The notes beneath the pieces are model-generated. The model was not told the origin of the DNA and searched no databases. It saw only the letters and a list, made by a program, of their open reading frames with translations. DNA of 64,000 nucleotides from Mycolicibacterium moriokaense (lineage in GTDB: Bacteria > Actinomycetota > Actinomycetes > Mycobacteriales > Mycobacteriaceae). Positions 29,343-38,585 of this stretch are shown here, one piece after another; the first letter of the stretch is position 1, and every line of letters starts with the position of its first letter. The stretch spans positions 1 through 64,000 of the forward strand of contig NZ_QJJU01000021.1 of NCBI RefSeq assembly GCF_003201655.1. The letters run 5' to 3'. Position numbers and translations under genes: made by a program.

Positions 29343-32300
29343 ATGACCGTCACCTTGACCCGTCGGACATCCCGGTATTGGTGGGTGCCTGCGGCGGCCG
29401 GCTGGACGGTCGGCGTCATCGCCACGCTGTCTCTGATCGCGAGCGTCTCGCCGGCCATCCGGTGGCTCATCAAGGAGCCTCGCGAGTTCGTCAACGACTA
29501 CATTTTCAACTTCCCCGACACCAGCTTCGCCTGGGCGTTCGTGTTGGCGCTGCTGGCGGCGGCGCTCGCGGCCCGCAAGCGCATCGCCTGGTGGATCCTG
29601 GTCGGCTACATGATCGCGTCGGCCGTATGGAACGTCGGCGGCCTCGTCACGAGCCCCAAGTCGGTGATGGACGACGTCGGCGAAGTGGTCGGCATCGTCT
29701 TCCACGTCGCGGCGATCCTGGTTCTCCTATTGGCCCGCAAGCAGTTCTGGGCGAAGGTGCGCCGCGCAGCGCTGGTCAAGGCGGTGGCCACGCTGATCGC
29801 AAGCATGGCGGTCGGCACGCTGATCGGGTGGGCGCTGCTCGAGTTGTTCCCCGGCACCCTTGCCAGGGAAGACCGATTTCTGTACGCGCTGAACCGGGTG
29901 AGCGCGTTCGCGGGCGCCGCATCGGATACGTTTTCCGGGCATCCGCACGTGTTCATCAACGCGCTGCTCGGCCTGTTCGGCGCCCTCGCACTGATGGTGA
30001 CCGCGATCGTGCTCTTCCGATCGCAGCGCGCCGACAACGCGCTGACCGGCGAGGACGAATCCGCGATCCGCGGACTACTCGAGCTGTTCGGCAAGAACGA
30101 CTCGCTCGGTTATTTCGCCACCCGTCGCGACAAGGCGGTGGTGTTCGCGCCAAACGGCCGGGCCGCGATCACCTACCGCGTCGAGGTCGGTGTGTGTTTG
30201 GCCAGCGGCGACCCCGTCGGCGATCCGAAGGCGTGGCAGCAGGCCATTGCGGCGTGGCTGGCGCTGTGCCAAACCTACGGCTGGGCGCCAGGGGTGATGG
30301 GCGCCAGCTCGACGGGGGCCGAGGCCTTCCGCCAGGCCGGCCTCAATGCTTTGCAACTGGGCGACGAGGCGATCCTGTATCCGGACACCTTCCGGCTGTC
30401 CGGACCCGATATGCGCGCGGTGCGGCAAGCGGTGACCCGGGCGAAGCGGGCAGGCGCAACCGTTCGGATCCGGCGACACCGCGACCTCGGCAGCGAGGAG
30501 ATGGCCCAGGTGACGGCGCGGGCCGACGCCTGGCGGGACACCCAAACCGAGCGCGGTTTCTCGATGGCGCTTGGCAGGCTCGGCGACTCCGCGGACGGCG
30601 ACTGCCTGCTGGTCGAGGCGGTGCAAAACGTCGCAGGCGAGGATCAAGTGGTCGCGATGCTGTCGCTGGTGCCGTGGGGCAACAACGGCGCTTCACTCGA
30701 CCTGATGCGCCGTTCGCCCCAATCCCCCAACGGCTCAATCGAACTGATGGTCAGCGAGCTCTGCATGCAGTCCGAAGGCATTGGTGTGACTCGGATTTCG
30801 CTAAACTTCGCGATGTTCCGGACTGCTTTCGAGCACGGTGCACAGCTCGGCGCAAGCCCGGTCGCCCGGCTGTGGCGCGGCCTGCTGGTGTTCTTCTCAC
30901 GCTGGTGGCAGCTGGAGACGCTGTACCGCTCGAACATGAAGTACCAGCCCGACTGGGTGCCACGGTATGCGTGCTACGAGGACGCCCGTCTCGTCCCGCG
31001 GGTCGGCGTCGCCTCGGTGATCGCCGAAGGCTTTCTGGTGCTGCCGTTTTCGCGACGGAATGAACAGCCGCATACCGGACATCGCATCGCGGCTCCCGAG
31101 AACTTGGTCGCAACGGGGTTGTTGCACCACGACGGCAGCGCACCCGATCTCGGCGAGCTGAAGGTCGACCTGCCAGAGGCCGATGAGCAGGCGCGCTTAC
31201 CGGAGCAGGTGCGCGTGCGGATGGCCAAGCTGAAGGCGTTGCAGGACAGCGGCGTCGACGCCTATCCGGTCGGCGAGGCGCCGAGCCACACCATCGTGCA
31301 AGCCGTCGACGCGGGCGATGACGAGGACGTGACTGTGTCCGGGCGGGTAATGCGCATCCGCGACTACGGCGGCGTGCTGTTCGCGCAGCTGCGCGACTGG
31401 TCCGGCGAAGTCCAACTGCTGCTTGATAACTCGCAGCTCGATACGGGCACGACCGCGGATTTCACCAGTGCACTCGATCTTGGCGACCTGATCGAGGTGA
31501 GCGGCTCGATGGGTTACAGCAAGAAGGGCACGCGGTCGCTGATCGTGCGGGACTGGCGGTTGATCGGCAAGTGCCTGCGCCCGCTGCCCGACAAGTGGAA
31601 GGGCTTGACCGATCAGGAGGCGCGGGTGCGCGCCCGCTACGTCGACCTGGCGATCAACACCGAGGCCCGCGACCTGATCCGGGCCCGCAGTGCCGTGCTG
31701 CACTCGATCCGCGAAACCCTGGTCGGCAAGGGGTTCTTGGAGGTCGAGACGCCGATCCTGCAGCAGATCCACGGTGGCGCCAACGCCAGGCCGTTCCTGA
31801 CCCACATCAATGCCTACGACCTCGACCTGTACCTGCGCATCGCTCCTGAGCTCTACCTCAAACGGCTCCTTGTCGGCGGTGTCGAGCGAGTATTCGAGCT
31901 GGGCAGGGCATTTCGCAACGAGGGAGTCGACTTCAGCCACAACCCCGAGTTCACGCTGCTGGAGGCCTACCAGGCGCACGCCGACTACAACGTGTGGATC
32001 GATGGCTGCCGTGAGCTGATTCAGAATGCTGCGCAGGCCGCCAACGGCGCGCAAGTGTTTTGCCGTCCCCGCCACGACGGCACCGTTGAGCCCGTCGACA
32101 TCTCCGGTGAGTGGACCGTGAAGACCGTGCACGGCGCGGTGTCGGAGGCACTTGGCGACCAGATCGGCCCGGACACCGAGCTGGCAACGCTGCGAAAGCT
32201 GTGCGACGCGGCCGCAATCCCCTATCTGACCCACTGGGATGCCGGCGCGGTTGTGCTCGAACTCTACGAGCGGCTTGTCGAGGACCGCACCGAGCAGCCC

Positions 32301-32651
32301 ACCTTCTACAAGGACTTCCCGACGTCGGTTTCGCCGCTGACCCGGCCGCACCGCAGCATTGCGGGGGTCGCCGAGCGCTGGGACCTGGTGGCGTGGGGCG
32401 TCGAGTTGGGCACTGCCTACAGCGAGCTGACGGATCCCGTTGAGCAGCGCAGGCGGCTGCAGGAGCAGTCGCTGCTGGCCTCCGGCGGCGATCCCGAGGC
32501 GATGGAACTCGACGAGGACTTCCTCCAGGCAATGGAGTACGCAATGCCGCCGACGGGCGGGCTCGGCATGGGCGTAGATCGCGTAGCAATGCTGATCACC
32601 GGACGCAGCATCCGCGAGACGCTGCCTTTCCCATTAGCCAAACCGCGTTAG
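29343..32651 (+). CDS. lysX: Bifunctional lysylphosphatidylglycerol synthetase / lysyl-tRNA synthetase LysX
   Basis: This 1102-residue fusion has an N-terminal membrane part with about six to seven segments (to about 230). A GNAT-like DUF2156 transferase domain follows (about 240-560), then a complete class II lysyl-tRNA synthetase: OB fold from about 655 ([15 protein letters not shown]), motif 2 [14 protein letters not shown] near 857, and motif 3 [12 protein letters not shown] near 1075. The C-terminal half makes Lys-tRNA and the membrane half transfers lysine to phosphatidylglycerol, which gives resistance to cationic peptides in M. tuberculosis. The ATG at 29343 is 45 bases after the DUF1844 stop. 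Confidence 0.95.
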   Translation: MTVTLTRRTSRYWWVPAAAGWTVGVIATLSLIASVSPAIRWLIKEPREFVNDYIFNFPDTSFAWAFVLALLAAALAARKRIAWWILVGYMIASAVWNVGGLVTSPKSVMDDVGEVVGIVFHVAAILVLLLARKQFWAKVRRAALVKAVATLIASMAVGTLIGWALLELFPGTLAREDRFLYALNRVSAFAGAASDTFSGHPHVFINALLGLFGALALMVTAIVLFRSQRADNALTGEDESAIRGLLELFGKNDSLGYFATRRDKAVVFAPNGRAAITYRVEVGVCLASGDPVGDPKAWQQAIAAWLALCQTYGWAPGVMGASSTGAEAFRQAGLNALQLGDEAILYPDTFRLSGPDMRAVRQAVTRAKRAGATVRIRRHRDLGSEEMAQVTARADAWRDTQTERGFSMALGRLGDSADGDCLLVEAVQNVAGEDQVVAMLSLVPWGNNGASLDLMRRSPQSPNGSIELMVSELCMQSEGIGVTRISLNFAMFRTAFEHGAQLGASPVARLWRGLLVFFSRWWQLETLYRSNMKYQPDWVPRYACYEDARLVPRVGVASVIAEGFLVLPFSRRNEQPHTGHRIAAPENLVATGLLHHDGSAPDLGELKVDLPEADEQARLPEQVRVRMAKLKALQDSGVDAYPVGEAPSHTIVQAVDAGDDEDVTVSGRVMRIRDYGGVLFAQLRDWSGEVQLLLDNSQLDTGTTADFTSALDLGDLIEVSGSMGYSKKGTRSLIVRDWRLIGKCLRPLPDKWKGLTDQEARVRARYVDLAINTEARDLIRARSAVLHSIRETLVGKGFLEVETPILQQIHGGANARPFLTHINAYDLDLYLRIAPELYLKRLLVGGVERVFELGRAFRNEGVDFSHNPEFTLLEAYQAHADYNVWIDGCRELIQNAAQAANGAQVFCRPRHDGTVEPVDISGEWTVKTVHGAVSEALGDQIGPDTELATLRKLCDAAAIPYLTHWDAGAVVLELYERLVEDRTEQPTFYKDFPTSVSPLTRPHRSIAGVAERWDLVAWGVELGTAYSELTDPVEQRRRLQEQSLLASGGDPEAMELDEDFLQAMEYAMPPTGGLGMGVDRVAMLITGRSIRETLPFPLAKPR

Positions 32652-32699
32652 CAGGTCGCTCACAGCTGCCGCTAAGGAATCGCGTCCACGATTGTTGCC

Positions 32700-34133
32700 G
32701 TGACGTTACTTGAGTGGTCACGCCACCATTTTTCGCTCATGCACGGCTGGATTCCGGTAACGGCGCAGGTCGTCGCATGCCTCCTGCTGGTCGCCGCAAT
32801 CGGCTGGCGCAACTGGCGCTGGCGCCTGGTGTGGCTGCCGTGGGCCGCGCTGGTCGGCGTCGCGCTGGCGGTGGCCGCGTACTGGTACATCGCCTCTGAG
32901 GGGATGAGCGACGAAACCAACCCCGCCCCGCACTCAGTGTGGATCTGGATCGGGCTGTCCGGCGTCGCTGCCGGGGTGCTGATCGCGGGCTGGCGTGGCG
33001 CGCGCTGGAGGCGACGCGGCGCGGCGGTGCTCGCGCTGCCTGCGTGCCTGTTGTGTTCGGCGCTGGCCCTGAACCTATGGGTCGGCTACTTCCCTACTGT
33101 TCAGGTCGCGTGGAATCAGCTGACCGCGGGACCACTGCCCGACCAGACGGACACCGTCACGGTGACCGCGATGCAGAAACAGCACACGATTCCAGCCAAG
33201 GGCACCGTGGTGCCTGTCGACATTCCCAACGTGGCGTCGGGTTTCAAGCACCGCGGTGAGCTGGTCTACCTTCCGCCGGCTTGGTACGCCACTGATCCGC
33301 CACCGCCGCTGCCGACAGTGATGATGGTCGGCGGTGAGTTCAACACTCCCGCCGACTGGCTGCGGGCTGGCAACGCGGTGAAGACGATCGACGACTTCGC
33401 GGCGGCACATGGCGGCAATGCGCCGGTGTTCGTGTTCGTCGACTCGGGCGGAGCGTTCAACAACGACACCGAATGCGTCAATGGCGCGCGTGGCAACGCT
33501 GCCGACCATCTCACTAAAGACGTTGTGCCGTTCATGGTTTCGCAGTACGGCGTCTCACCGAATCGGGCCAATTGGGGCGTCGTCGGATGGTCGATGGGCG
33601 GCACATGCGCTGTCGACCTGACCGTGATGCATCCCGATATGTTCAGCGCATTTGAGGATATCGCAGGGGACCTGACGCCCAATTCGGGAAACAAGGCCCA
33701 GACCATCGCCCGCCTGTTCGGCGGCAACGCCGCGGCATATGCGGCCTTCGACCCGATGACGGTCATCACCCACCACGGCCCCTACGCGGGGGTGGCGGGC
33801 TGGTTCGCCATCAACGGCCCTGCACAGTCATCGCCCCCGCGACCGGTGGTGGTGGATGCGGCGGCTAACCCCAACGACCAAACCGCGGCGGCGAATTCGC
33901 TTTGCGCGACGGGCGGCGCCGACGGCATCACATGCGCGGTGGTGGCCCAGCCGGGCAAGCACGACTGGCCGTTCGCGGCTCGCGCGTTCGCCGCGGCGCT
34001 GCCGTGGATGGCCGGCCAGCTCGGCACACCGGGCGTGCAGGCATTTCCGCTGCCGACAGCTGAGTCGCCATTACAACTGCCGCCGCCCGCGCTGCCGCAG
34101 TCCGCACCTCGTCTGCAGGCGGCGGCGAAGTAG
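32700..34133 (+). CDS. Membrane-anchored esterase-family alpha/beta hydrolase (Rv1639c type)
   Basis: This 477-residue protein has an N-terminal membrane domain with four hydrophobic segments (to about 145). It then has an extracytoplasmic alpha/beta hydrolase of the putative-esterase family related to antigen 85/esterase D. The nucleophile motif is GWSMGG near 299-304, with a late His in GKHDWPFAARAF. It may act on cell-envelope lipids or glycolipids; no substrate is shown. The tail is Pro/Ala-rich. The GTG at 32700 follows lysX by 48 bases on the same strand, an arrangement conserved in M. tuberculosis. Confidence 0.85.
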   Translation: MTLLEWSRHHFSLMHGWIPVTAQVVACLLLVAAIGWRNWRWRLVWLPWAALVGVALAVAAYWYIASEGMSDETNPAPHSVWIWIGLSGVAAGVLIAGWRGARWRRRGAAVLALPACLLCSALALNLWVGYFPTVQVAWNQLTAGPLPDQTDTVTVTAMQKQHTIPAKGTVVPVDIPNVASGFKHRGELVYLPPAWYATDPPPPLPTVMMVGGEFNTPADWLRAGNAVKTIDDFAAAHGGNAPVFVFVDSGGAFNNDTECVNGARGNAADHLTKDVVPFMVSQYGVSPNRANWGVVGWSMGGTCAVDLTVMHPDMFSAFEDIAGDLTPNSGNKAQTIARLFGGNAAAYAAFDPMTVITHHGPYAGVAGWFAINGPAQSSPPRPVVVDAAANPNDQTAAANSLCATGGADGITCAVVAQPGKHDWPFAARAFAAALPWMAGQLGTPGVQAFPLPTAESPLQLPPPALPQSAPRLQAAAK

Positions 34134-34148
34134 GCCGACGGAGGTACG

Positions 34149-34448
34149 GTGAGCGGCATGCCGGACGAATCCACTCCCGAACCGGAAACCGCCGCCGAGA
34201 CCCCGCAGGCCGTACCCGTCGACACCGGCTACACACCCAGCGGTGTGCCGACGTTCGACTCGGTCCGCGAGAAGATCGAGACTCGCTACGGCACCGCGAT
34301 CGGGCAGTCAGAATTGGCTGCTGAAACCCCCGAGGGTCGCACCGTCGAGGAGCAGTACGAGGAGCGTCAGCGCGCCGCCGCCGAACGACTCGACGAGATC
34401 CGCAAGTCGATGCACAAGGATGACAAGAACGAGGACGACGCTCAGTAG
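34149..34448 (+). CDS. Small acidic protein (Rv1638A type)
   Basis: This 99-residue hydrophilic protein of unknown function has no Cys and no membrane segment. A disordered Pro/Thr/Glu-rich N-terminus precedes a helical part (FDSVREKIETRYGTAIGQSEL and the EEQYEERQRAAAERLDEIRKS coiled-coil-like stretch). The start may be the GTG at 34149, 4 bases after GGAGG, or the ATG at 34158. The final 7 bases overlap the stop of the convergent 365-residue gene. It is the last conserved M. tuberculosis-type gene before the CHAT region. Confidence 0.75.
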   Translation: MSGMPDESTPEPETAAETPQAVPVDTGYTPSGVPTFDSVREKIETRYGTAIGQSELAAETPEGRTVEEQYEERQRAAAERLDEIRKSMHKDDKNEDDAQ

Positions 34449-35539
34449 TCCGACTCGGCGGCAATAACCTCGGCCAGGAATGCGTCGGGGACAAGCCCTC
34501 GCAGGCGCGCCCGCGCGAAGTCGCGGATCCGCTCGCGCGTCTGCGGTGACTCCCGGACGTCGGCGCCGACGGTTACCGCTGCGGACCGCCAATCATGATC
34601 CCACGCAGCCGATTCGGTGACGGGCTGGTCGGCCGCGTCCACGAGCTGGAACTCGGCAACACCGTCGGCGTCGAGCGCGCCAGCGCCACCGATGGAGCCC
34701 GACCGCAGCCTCACCGCAATCCCTGAAGCCAGCCCCGGCCCCGGCCCCGGCCCCGACAATTCCACGCGCACAACGGCTTTCGTCACACCGTCGGCTGCCT
34801 CGACGCGCCACGCCACGGTGCGCTCGGCCGCGTCGAATATGCAGGGTGGAATCGCGCTCCAGTTGACCGAATCGGCTCCCGTGGCGATCGCACTCGCAAG
34901 GTTCCGGCCCGGATCCGGGCCGGCCGCGAGCGCATAGTCGTCGCGACGCAGCGGCACGCGGTCCGCCTCGCCGAACGCAACACCGACATCGTCGGCAAGC
35001 TCAGCGCAGGTCCGCACGAGTTCGATCACCCGCGGGTCACTGCTGTGCAGGTGCGCGTTCAGCGTGGCGGCGTGCGGGCGCAGCAGCTCAGCCACGTCGG
35101 AGTCGAAGGTGTCGTCGGTGAAGAAATCCTGGGCGTCAGCGGTGAGCACGGCGATCTCAGCGTCGAGGAGCGCGCCGTCGAGTGCGGCGATGCCGTCGCG
35201 CTGACTGGCCGGCCACCAACGCCCCAGCCAGTGCCCGAGTGCGAGCCGCCGCAGCGGTTCGAGCGACCCGGGGAGCACGTTGACGCCAGTGAGTTCGATG
35301 GCTGTCCCGGGCGGGCGGCCGTCCACCGCCGCGGCGAGCGCGCTGTGCCCCTGTTCGCCGAGTACGCGCCACAACCAGTCAGCACGGACCGGATCGGTGA
35401 ACGTGATTTGGGCGGCAGCCGACGGGTCGTCGACGATCCAGGACAGCACTGCGCCGCTGACTTCCAGCACGGCCGTCAGCGGAGGATGTGCGAGGGATTG
35501 GCCCGTGCTCCACAAGCCGGAATCGGCGACCAGTCTCAT
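34442..35539 (-). CDS. Unrecognised 365-residue protein, partner of the 439-residue protein
   Basis: I do not recognise this protein. It is soluble, rich in Ala, Asp and Trp, with no signal peptide. Residues 1-110 look beta-rich (MRLVADSGLW, VLEVSGAVLSWIVDD), 110-200 helical, and a C-terminal beta region includes AVVRVELSGPGPGPGL, encoded by a GGCCCC hexamer repeat. The ATG at 35539 overlaps the TGA of the upstream 439-residue gene (ATGA), so the two are made together and perhaps form a complex. Both sit next to the TPR/CHAT operon, which suggests a shared system, but that is inference. Confidence 0.75.
   Translation of the reverse strand: MRLVADSGLWSTGQSLAHPPLTAVLEVSGAVLSWIVDDPSAAAQITFTDPVRADWLWRVLGEQGHSALAAAVDGRPPGTAIELTGVNVLPGSLEPLRRLALGHWLGRWWPASQRDGIAALDGALLDAEIAVLTADAQDFFTDDTFDSDVAELLRPHAATLNAHLHSSDPRVIELVRTCAELADDVGVAFGEADRVPLRRDDYALAAGPDPGRNLASAIATGADSVNWSAIPPCIFDAAERTVAWRVEAADGVTKAVVRVELSGPGPGPGLASGIAVRLRSGSIGGAGALDADGVAEFQLVDAADQPVTESAAWDHDWRSAAVTVGADVRESPQTRERIRDFARARLRGLVPDAFLAEVIAAESDY
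34733..34755 (+). repeat. Coding hexanucleotide repeat (GGCCCC)
   Basis: Almost four tandem copies of a GGCCCC-type hexamer lie inside the 365-residue gene, coding Gly-Pro dipeptides on the minus strand. Because the unit is six bases, slippage would change the length of the Gly-Pro tract without a frameshift. Confidence 0.8.
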
Positions 35540-36855
35540 CCGGCCACCTGCAGTTCGAGCATCGCCTTGATCCGCTGGCGGTGATCGAGGCTCACCGACC
35601 GCGCCACTCCCTCGAGCAGTGCACGGACATCGTCAATGTCCTTGCAGGGTTCCTGCCAGACGTCGCGCCCGTGCAGCCGGGCCCACAATCGGCTCAGGTA
35701 CGGACGTGCGAACGCGGCGAGATCGTCGATCACCTGCTGCTGCCGCGGGTGCATGGTGCCGCCGTCGGCGAGATAGCGGCGCGCGTGCAGCACATAGGCT
35801 TCCTTGCGCAGCCGGGCCTGGATCTGGCCTGCCAACTCATAGCGCGTCGCCGCGGACTCGATCAGCGGGGCCAGGCCGACTGCGATCTCGATCCCGGCGA
35901 CCAGTGTCGCCTGCTTGTCCTCCGCCAACAGGCCCCACGGCGCGCACGACCTGTCGACCTCTTCCGAGCACAGCGCCGGGATGTCTGGCAGTTCGTCGCG
36001 GGCCATGACCCGCCTCAGGGTGGCCCGCACCCGGTCGACGACGCTGCGATTCAGCGGACGTTCGCCGTCGGGCCCACCCGCGATCAACGGCGGCAGTTGC
36101 GGGGCAACGGAACTCAGCCCGATCTCGGTAATCGACCATGGCAGCTCGACCGCCGCGCTGTGCGCCTTGGCGCCGAGGTTATACGGCGTGGCGTCGGCGA
36201 TCAGGGCTGACCAGACCCGCTGCCGAGCAGCCGCTGCGCTATGGCCATCCGCGGGCCCGAGCACAGTGGTGAGGCCCGCCAGGAACGGACCCGTGATTTC
36301 CGGGCCCGCGCGCACGTCGCTCCAGCTCTTGCCGACTTGATCGGTCAGCCCAGCTACCACCTGTGGATCGGCGGTGTATTGGTTGAGCACCTCGATGCCG
36401 GTGCGATCCCGGTCGGCGTGGACATTGAGCAGTGCTGCCTCGGCGGAACCGTCATCCTGTTGGGCCGGTGCGCCTTTCGTCACCGCGAGCTCGAAGCACA
36501 CGGGGAAGTACAGCTCCTGGGCATTTCCCGAGGTGATGCGCAGCCGACGTCGCTCACGTTTGAGCATTTCGAACCACGCTGCGGCGGAGCGCAATTCAGC
36601 ACCGTGCCCGACGATCACGTCATGCATCGCCATGGCCGTGTCGGCGTCGACGAACGGTGCCGAGAACTGCGTGTTCGCCCGCAGCCGTAGCACCAGCGGA
36701 TCGATGATCCGCTTGACGGTGCGTCGGAGCGGGCCGCCGTCGCCGCCGCTGAGCACCTCGACCCCGGGTCCGATGTGACGCCATGCCCGGTCGATCACCG
36801 CGCGGCGGGGTTGGCTGACGGCAATCGCCGTCGGCACCTCGAAGCCCGCGCTCAT
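35536..36855 (-). CDS. Unrecognised 439-residue protein of the CHAT neighbourhood
   Basis: No family is recognised. It is soluble, mostly helical, Arg/Ala-rich and has no signal peptide. Notable segments are PLRRTVKRIIDPLVLRLRAN near 42-61, EMLKRERRRLRITSGNAQELYFPVCFELAV near 97-126, and a His/Arg-rich C-terminus with a YLADGGTMHPRQQQVIDDL helix. The ATG at 36855 has TATGCT at 36862-36867, 6 bases upstream, so it may be leaderless. It overlaps the 365-residue gene (ATGA). It is divergent from the small membrane protein gene by 54 bases. A role as adaptor, effector or substrate of the neighbouring CHAT protease is possible but unproven. Confidence 0.75.
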   Translation of the reverse strand: MSAGFEVPTAIAVSQPRRAVIDRAWRHIGPGVEVLSGGDGGPLRRTVKRIIDPLVLRLRANTQFSAPFVDADTAMAMHDVIVGHGAELRSAAAWFEMLKRERRRLRITSGNAQELYFPVCFELAVTKGAPAQQDDGSAEAALLNVHADRDRTGIEVLNQYTADPQVVAGLTDQVGKSWSDVRAGPEITGPFLAGLTTVLGPADGHSAAAARQRVWSALIADATPYNLGAKAHSAAVELPWSITEIGLSSVAPQLPPLIAGGPDGERPLNRSVVDRVRATLRRVMARDELPDIPALCSEEVDRSCAPWGLLAEDKQATLVAGIEIAVGLAPLIESAATRYELAGQIQARLRKEAYVLHARRYLADGGTMHPRQQQVIDDLAAFARPYLSRLWARLHGRDVWQEPCKDIDDVRALLEGVARSVSLDHRQRIKAMLELQVAG

Positions 36856-36909
36856 CCGTCCAGCATAAAGTTGGGTTCGGTAGCCAGCGCGTCAGTAGAC
36901 CCTAATGGC

Positions 36910-37383
36910 ATGTTTACGCCGCTGTTGCTCGTATTCTTCTGCTTCTCCTGCTTCGTCGTCGCAGGCACCGCCGCCACGCTGTTCATTCCCAGCCGCACGA
37001 TCGCCAGGGACGCTCCGGACCAGGACGAGGCAGGCGAACGGCTGGCCACGGCCACGGAGATGCTGGCCGTCCGCGCCGCGTTCGACGAGATGCTCGTCCG
37101 CAAGGGCCTGGTCACCGGTGACCAGCTCGACCTGATCCGGCACGGCACCAAATCACGCGGGGTGGTCACCGGCATGCGGACCACCGGCGCCTCGCGCGAG
37201 GACTATCGGGAGGTCGAACTCGACGTGATGGTGAGGAAGCCGGGAGGCGGCCAGTTCGCCGCCCATGAGATCGCGCTGATTCCGGCGTCATCGCTGGCCA
37301 AGGTCTCCCCCGGCAGCATTATCGACACGTACTACCGCCTTGGCCGCGAATCGGCTGTGGCGGTCTGCGTGTCGCCCAGCTGA
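36910..37383 (+). CDS. Single-pass membrane protein with DUF3592-like beta domain
   Basis: This 157-residue protein has one N-terminal membrane segment (LLLVFFCFSCFVVAGTAATL). A charged linker and helix follow, then a beta-rich domain (RGVVTGMRTTGASREDYREVELDVMV ... HEIALIPASSLAKVSPGSIIDTYY) like the small DUF3592-type domains common in actinobacteria. The ATG at 36910 gives a clean N-terminal anchor. It is convergent with the CHAT gene, with stops 2 bases apart, and divergent from the 439-residue gene. It lies in the middle of the CHAT cluster on the opposite strand, so membership in the system is uncertain. Confidence 0.7.
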   Translation: MFTPLLLVFFCFSCFVVAGTAATLFIPSRTIARDAPDQDEAGERLATATEMLAVRAAFDEMLVRKGLVTGDQLDLIRHGTKSRGVVTGMRTTGASREDYREVELDVMVRKPGGGQFAAHEIALIPASSLAKVSPGSIIDTYYRLGRESAVAVCVSPS

Positions 37384-37385
37384 GG

Positions 37386-38585
37386 TCAGCGTGCGCCGTC
37401 CACGGCGTAGGTGGTCAGCGCGGCCCAATACAGCGGACTGGCACTGGTGTCGCCGTCCCGCCATCGTCGCATCTGCTCGCGCTGCCAGCGGTTCACCGCG
37501 CGCCCCGCGTCCGGATCTTCGTGTGCGCGGTCGACTGCAATGATCGCCTCGGCCATCGGGTCGTGATCGTCGGCGGCGTGGGCGAACTGCCGGTACCCCG
37601 CAGTGGTCGGCAACGACCACAGCGTCGCGGTCACCAACTGCGCGCCGCCCAGGATCATCGCTGCCACCAGACCCGTCGCCTCGTCGAACTGGTAGTCGCC
37701 ACCGGATGCGCAGGCCATCATGGCGATTCGCGGCGGCATCGGCAGCTTGGCCGACATCAGATCCGCGGCGGTCAACGCATGCTCGTCGGCGAGATGTAGT
37801 GCGGCCCGGTCGGCGTGGCCGATGTCGCCGTCGGCCGCTGTCGCGTGGCCGACGAACAGCAACCGGCTCGGTTGCCGGTCGAGCTGGCGCCCAAGCCACG
37901 CGCGGTCAGCGTCGGTGCGCCGGAACAGCTCGACCGCGCTGGAGACATCAGGCAGGATCGCACAGCGCCCCATCAGCTCCGTAAAGTGCTGCGCCAAAGG
38001 CGTTTCCGGGGCCGGCCTGCCAAGCACCGAGCCCAAGGCCGAGTCGGGCCGCTGGCCCGGCACCCGCGGATCGAGAATCAGAAGCGTCGGACCGTCCCGG
38101 CGATCGGCCCAATCCACCGATGTCCGCTCCGCGTGGACGATATTGGACGGCGCCGCCATCAGCACGTCCGCGAGTTCCATGACGCGGTAGCCGTCGTCGT
38201 TGGGCATTGCGAGCAGGCCCCACGGCACCCGGGCCAGCCGGGCACTTGGCGAGACGAAAAGCGCGGCGCGCGGCGATGCCACGCAGTCGGTCAGCACCTG
38301 CCACGCGGCAGGCGAAAGCAGTTGCGCCCCCAGGGAGCGAGCGATGGCCAGCTCGGTGTCGGGCGCCGCGAACGGGCCCGCGGCGATGGCGCGCTCGACG
38401 GCGTCACGCCGCGTCTCCGGTGCGCGCGGATCCGGCAGTGCGGTGGCCAGTTGGTCAAGCGCCGCTACAAGATCCGATTCCTGTACCGCCCAGGTGACCG
38501 TTTTTGCGGGGTGTCCGACCACCCGAAGGCTGGCGTAGGTGGCGATGCCGACGTCGGCGAAGCGCAGGACGAGGGTTACGGCCAC
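37386..38585 (-). CDS. CHAT domain protein (caspase-like protease)
   Basis: This 399-residue protein has a C-terminal CHAT domain from about 165 onward. The expected His-Cys dyad is visible: LLFVGHATAADGD with His247 and RIAMMACASGGD with Cys292. FDEATGLVAAMILGGAQLVTATLW, typical of CHAT folds, follows. The first 160 residues are an N-terminal region of unclear fold. The GTG at 38585 overlaps the 3' end of the TPR gene by 10 bases, so the two proteins are translationally coupled. CHAT proteases work with TPR partners in several bacterial defence or cell-death systems; substrates here are unknown. Confidence 0.88.
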   Translation of the reverse strand: MAVTLVLRFADVGIATYASLRVVGHPAKTVTWAVQESDLVAALDQLATALPDPRAPETRRDAVERAIAAGPFAAPDTELAIARSLGAQLLSPAAWQVLTDCVASPRAALFVSPSARLARVPWGLLAMPNDDGYRVMELADVLMAAPSNIVHAERTSVDWADRRDGPTLLILDPRVPGQRPDSALGSVLGRPAPETPLAQHFTELMGRCAILPDVSSAVELFRRTDADRAWLGRQLDRQPSRLLFVGHATAADGDIGHADRAALHLADEHALTAADLMSAKLPMPPRIAMMACASGGDYQFDEATGLVAAMILGGAQLVTATLWSLPTTAGYRQFAHAADDHDPMAEAIIAVDRAHEDPDAGRAVNRWQREQMRRWRDGDTSASPLYWAALTTYAVDGAR

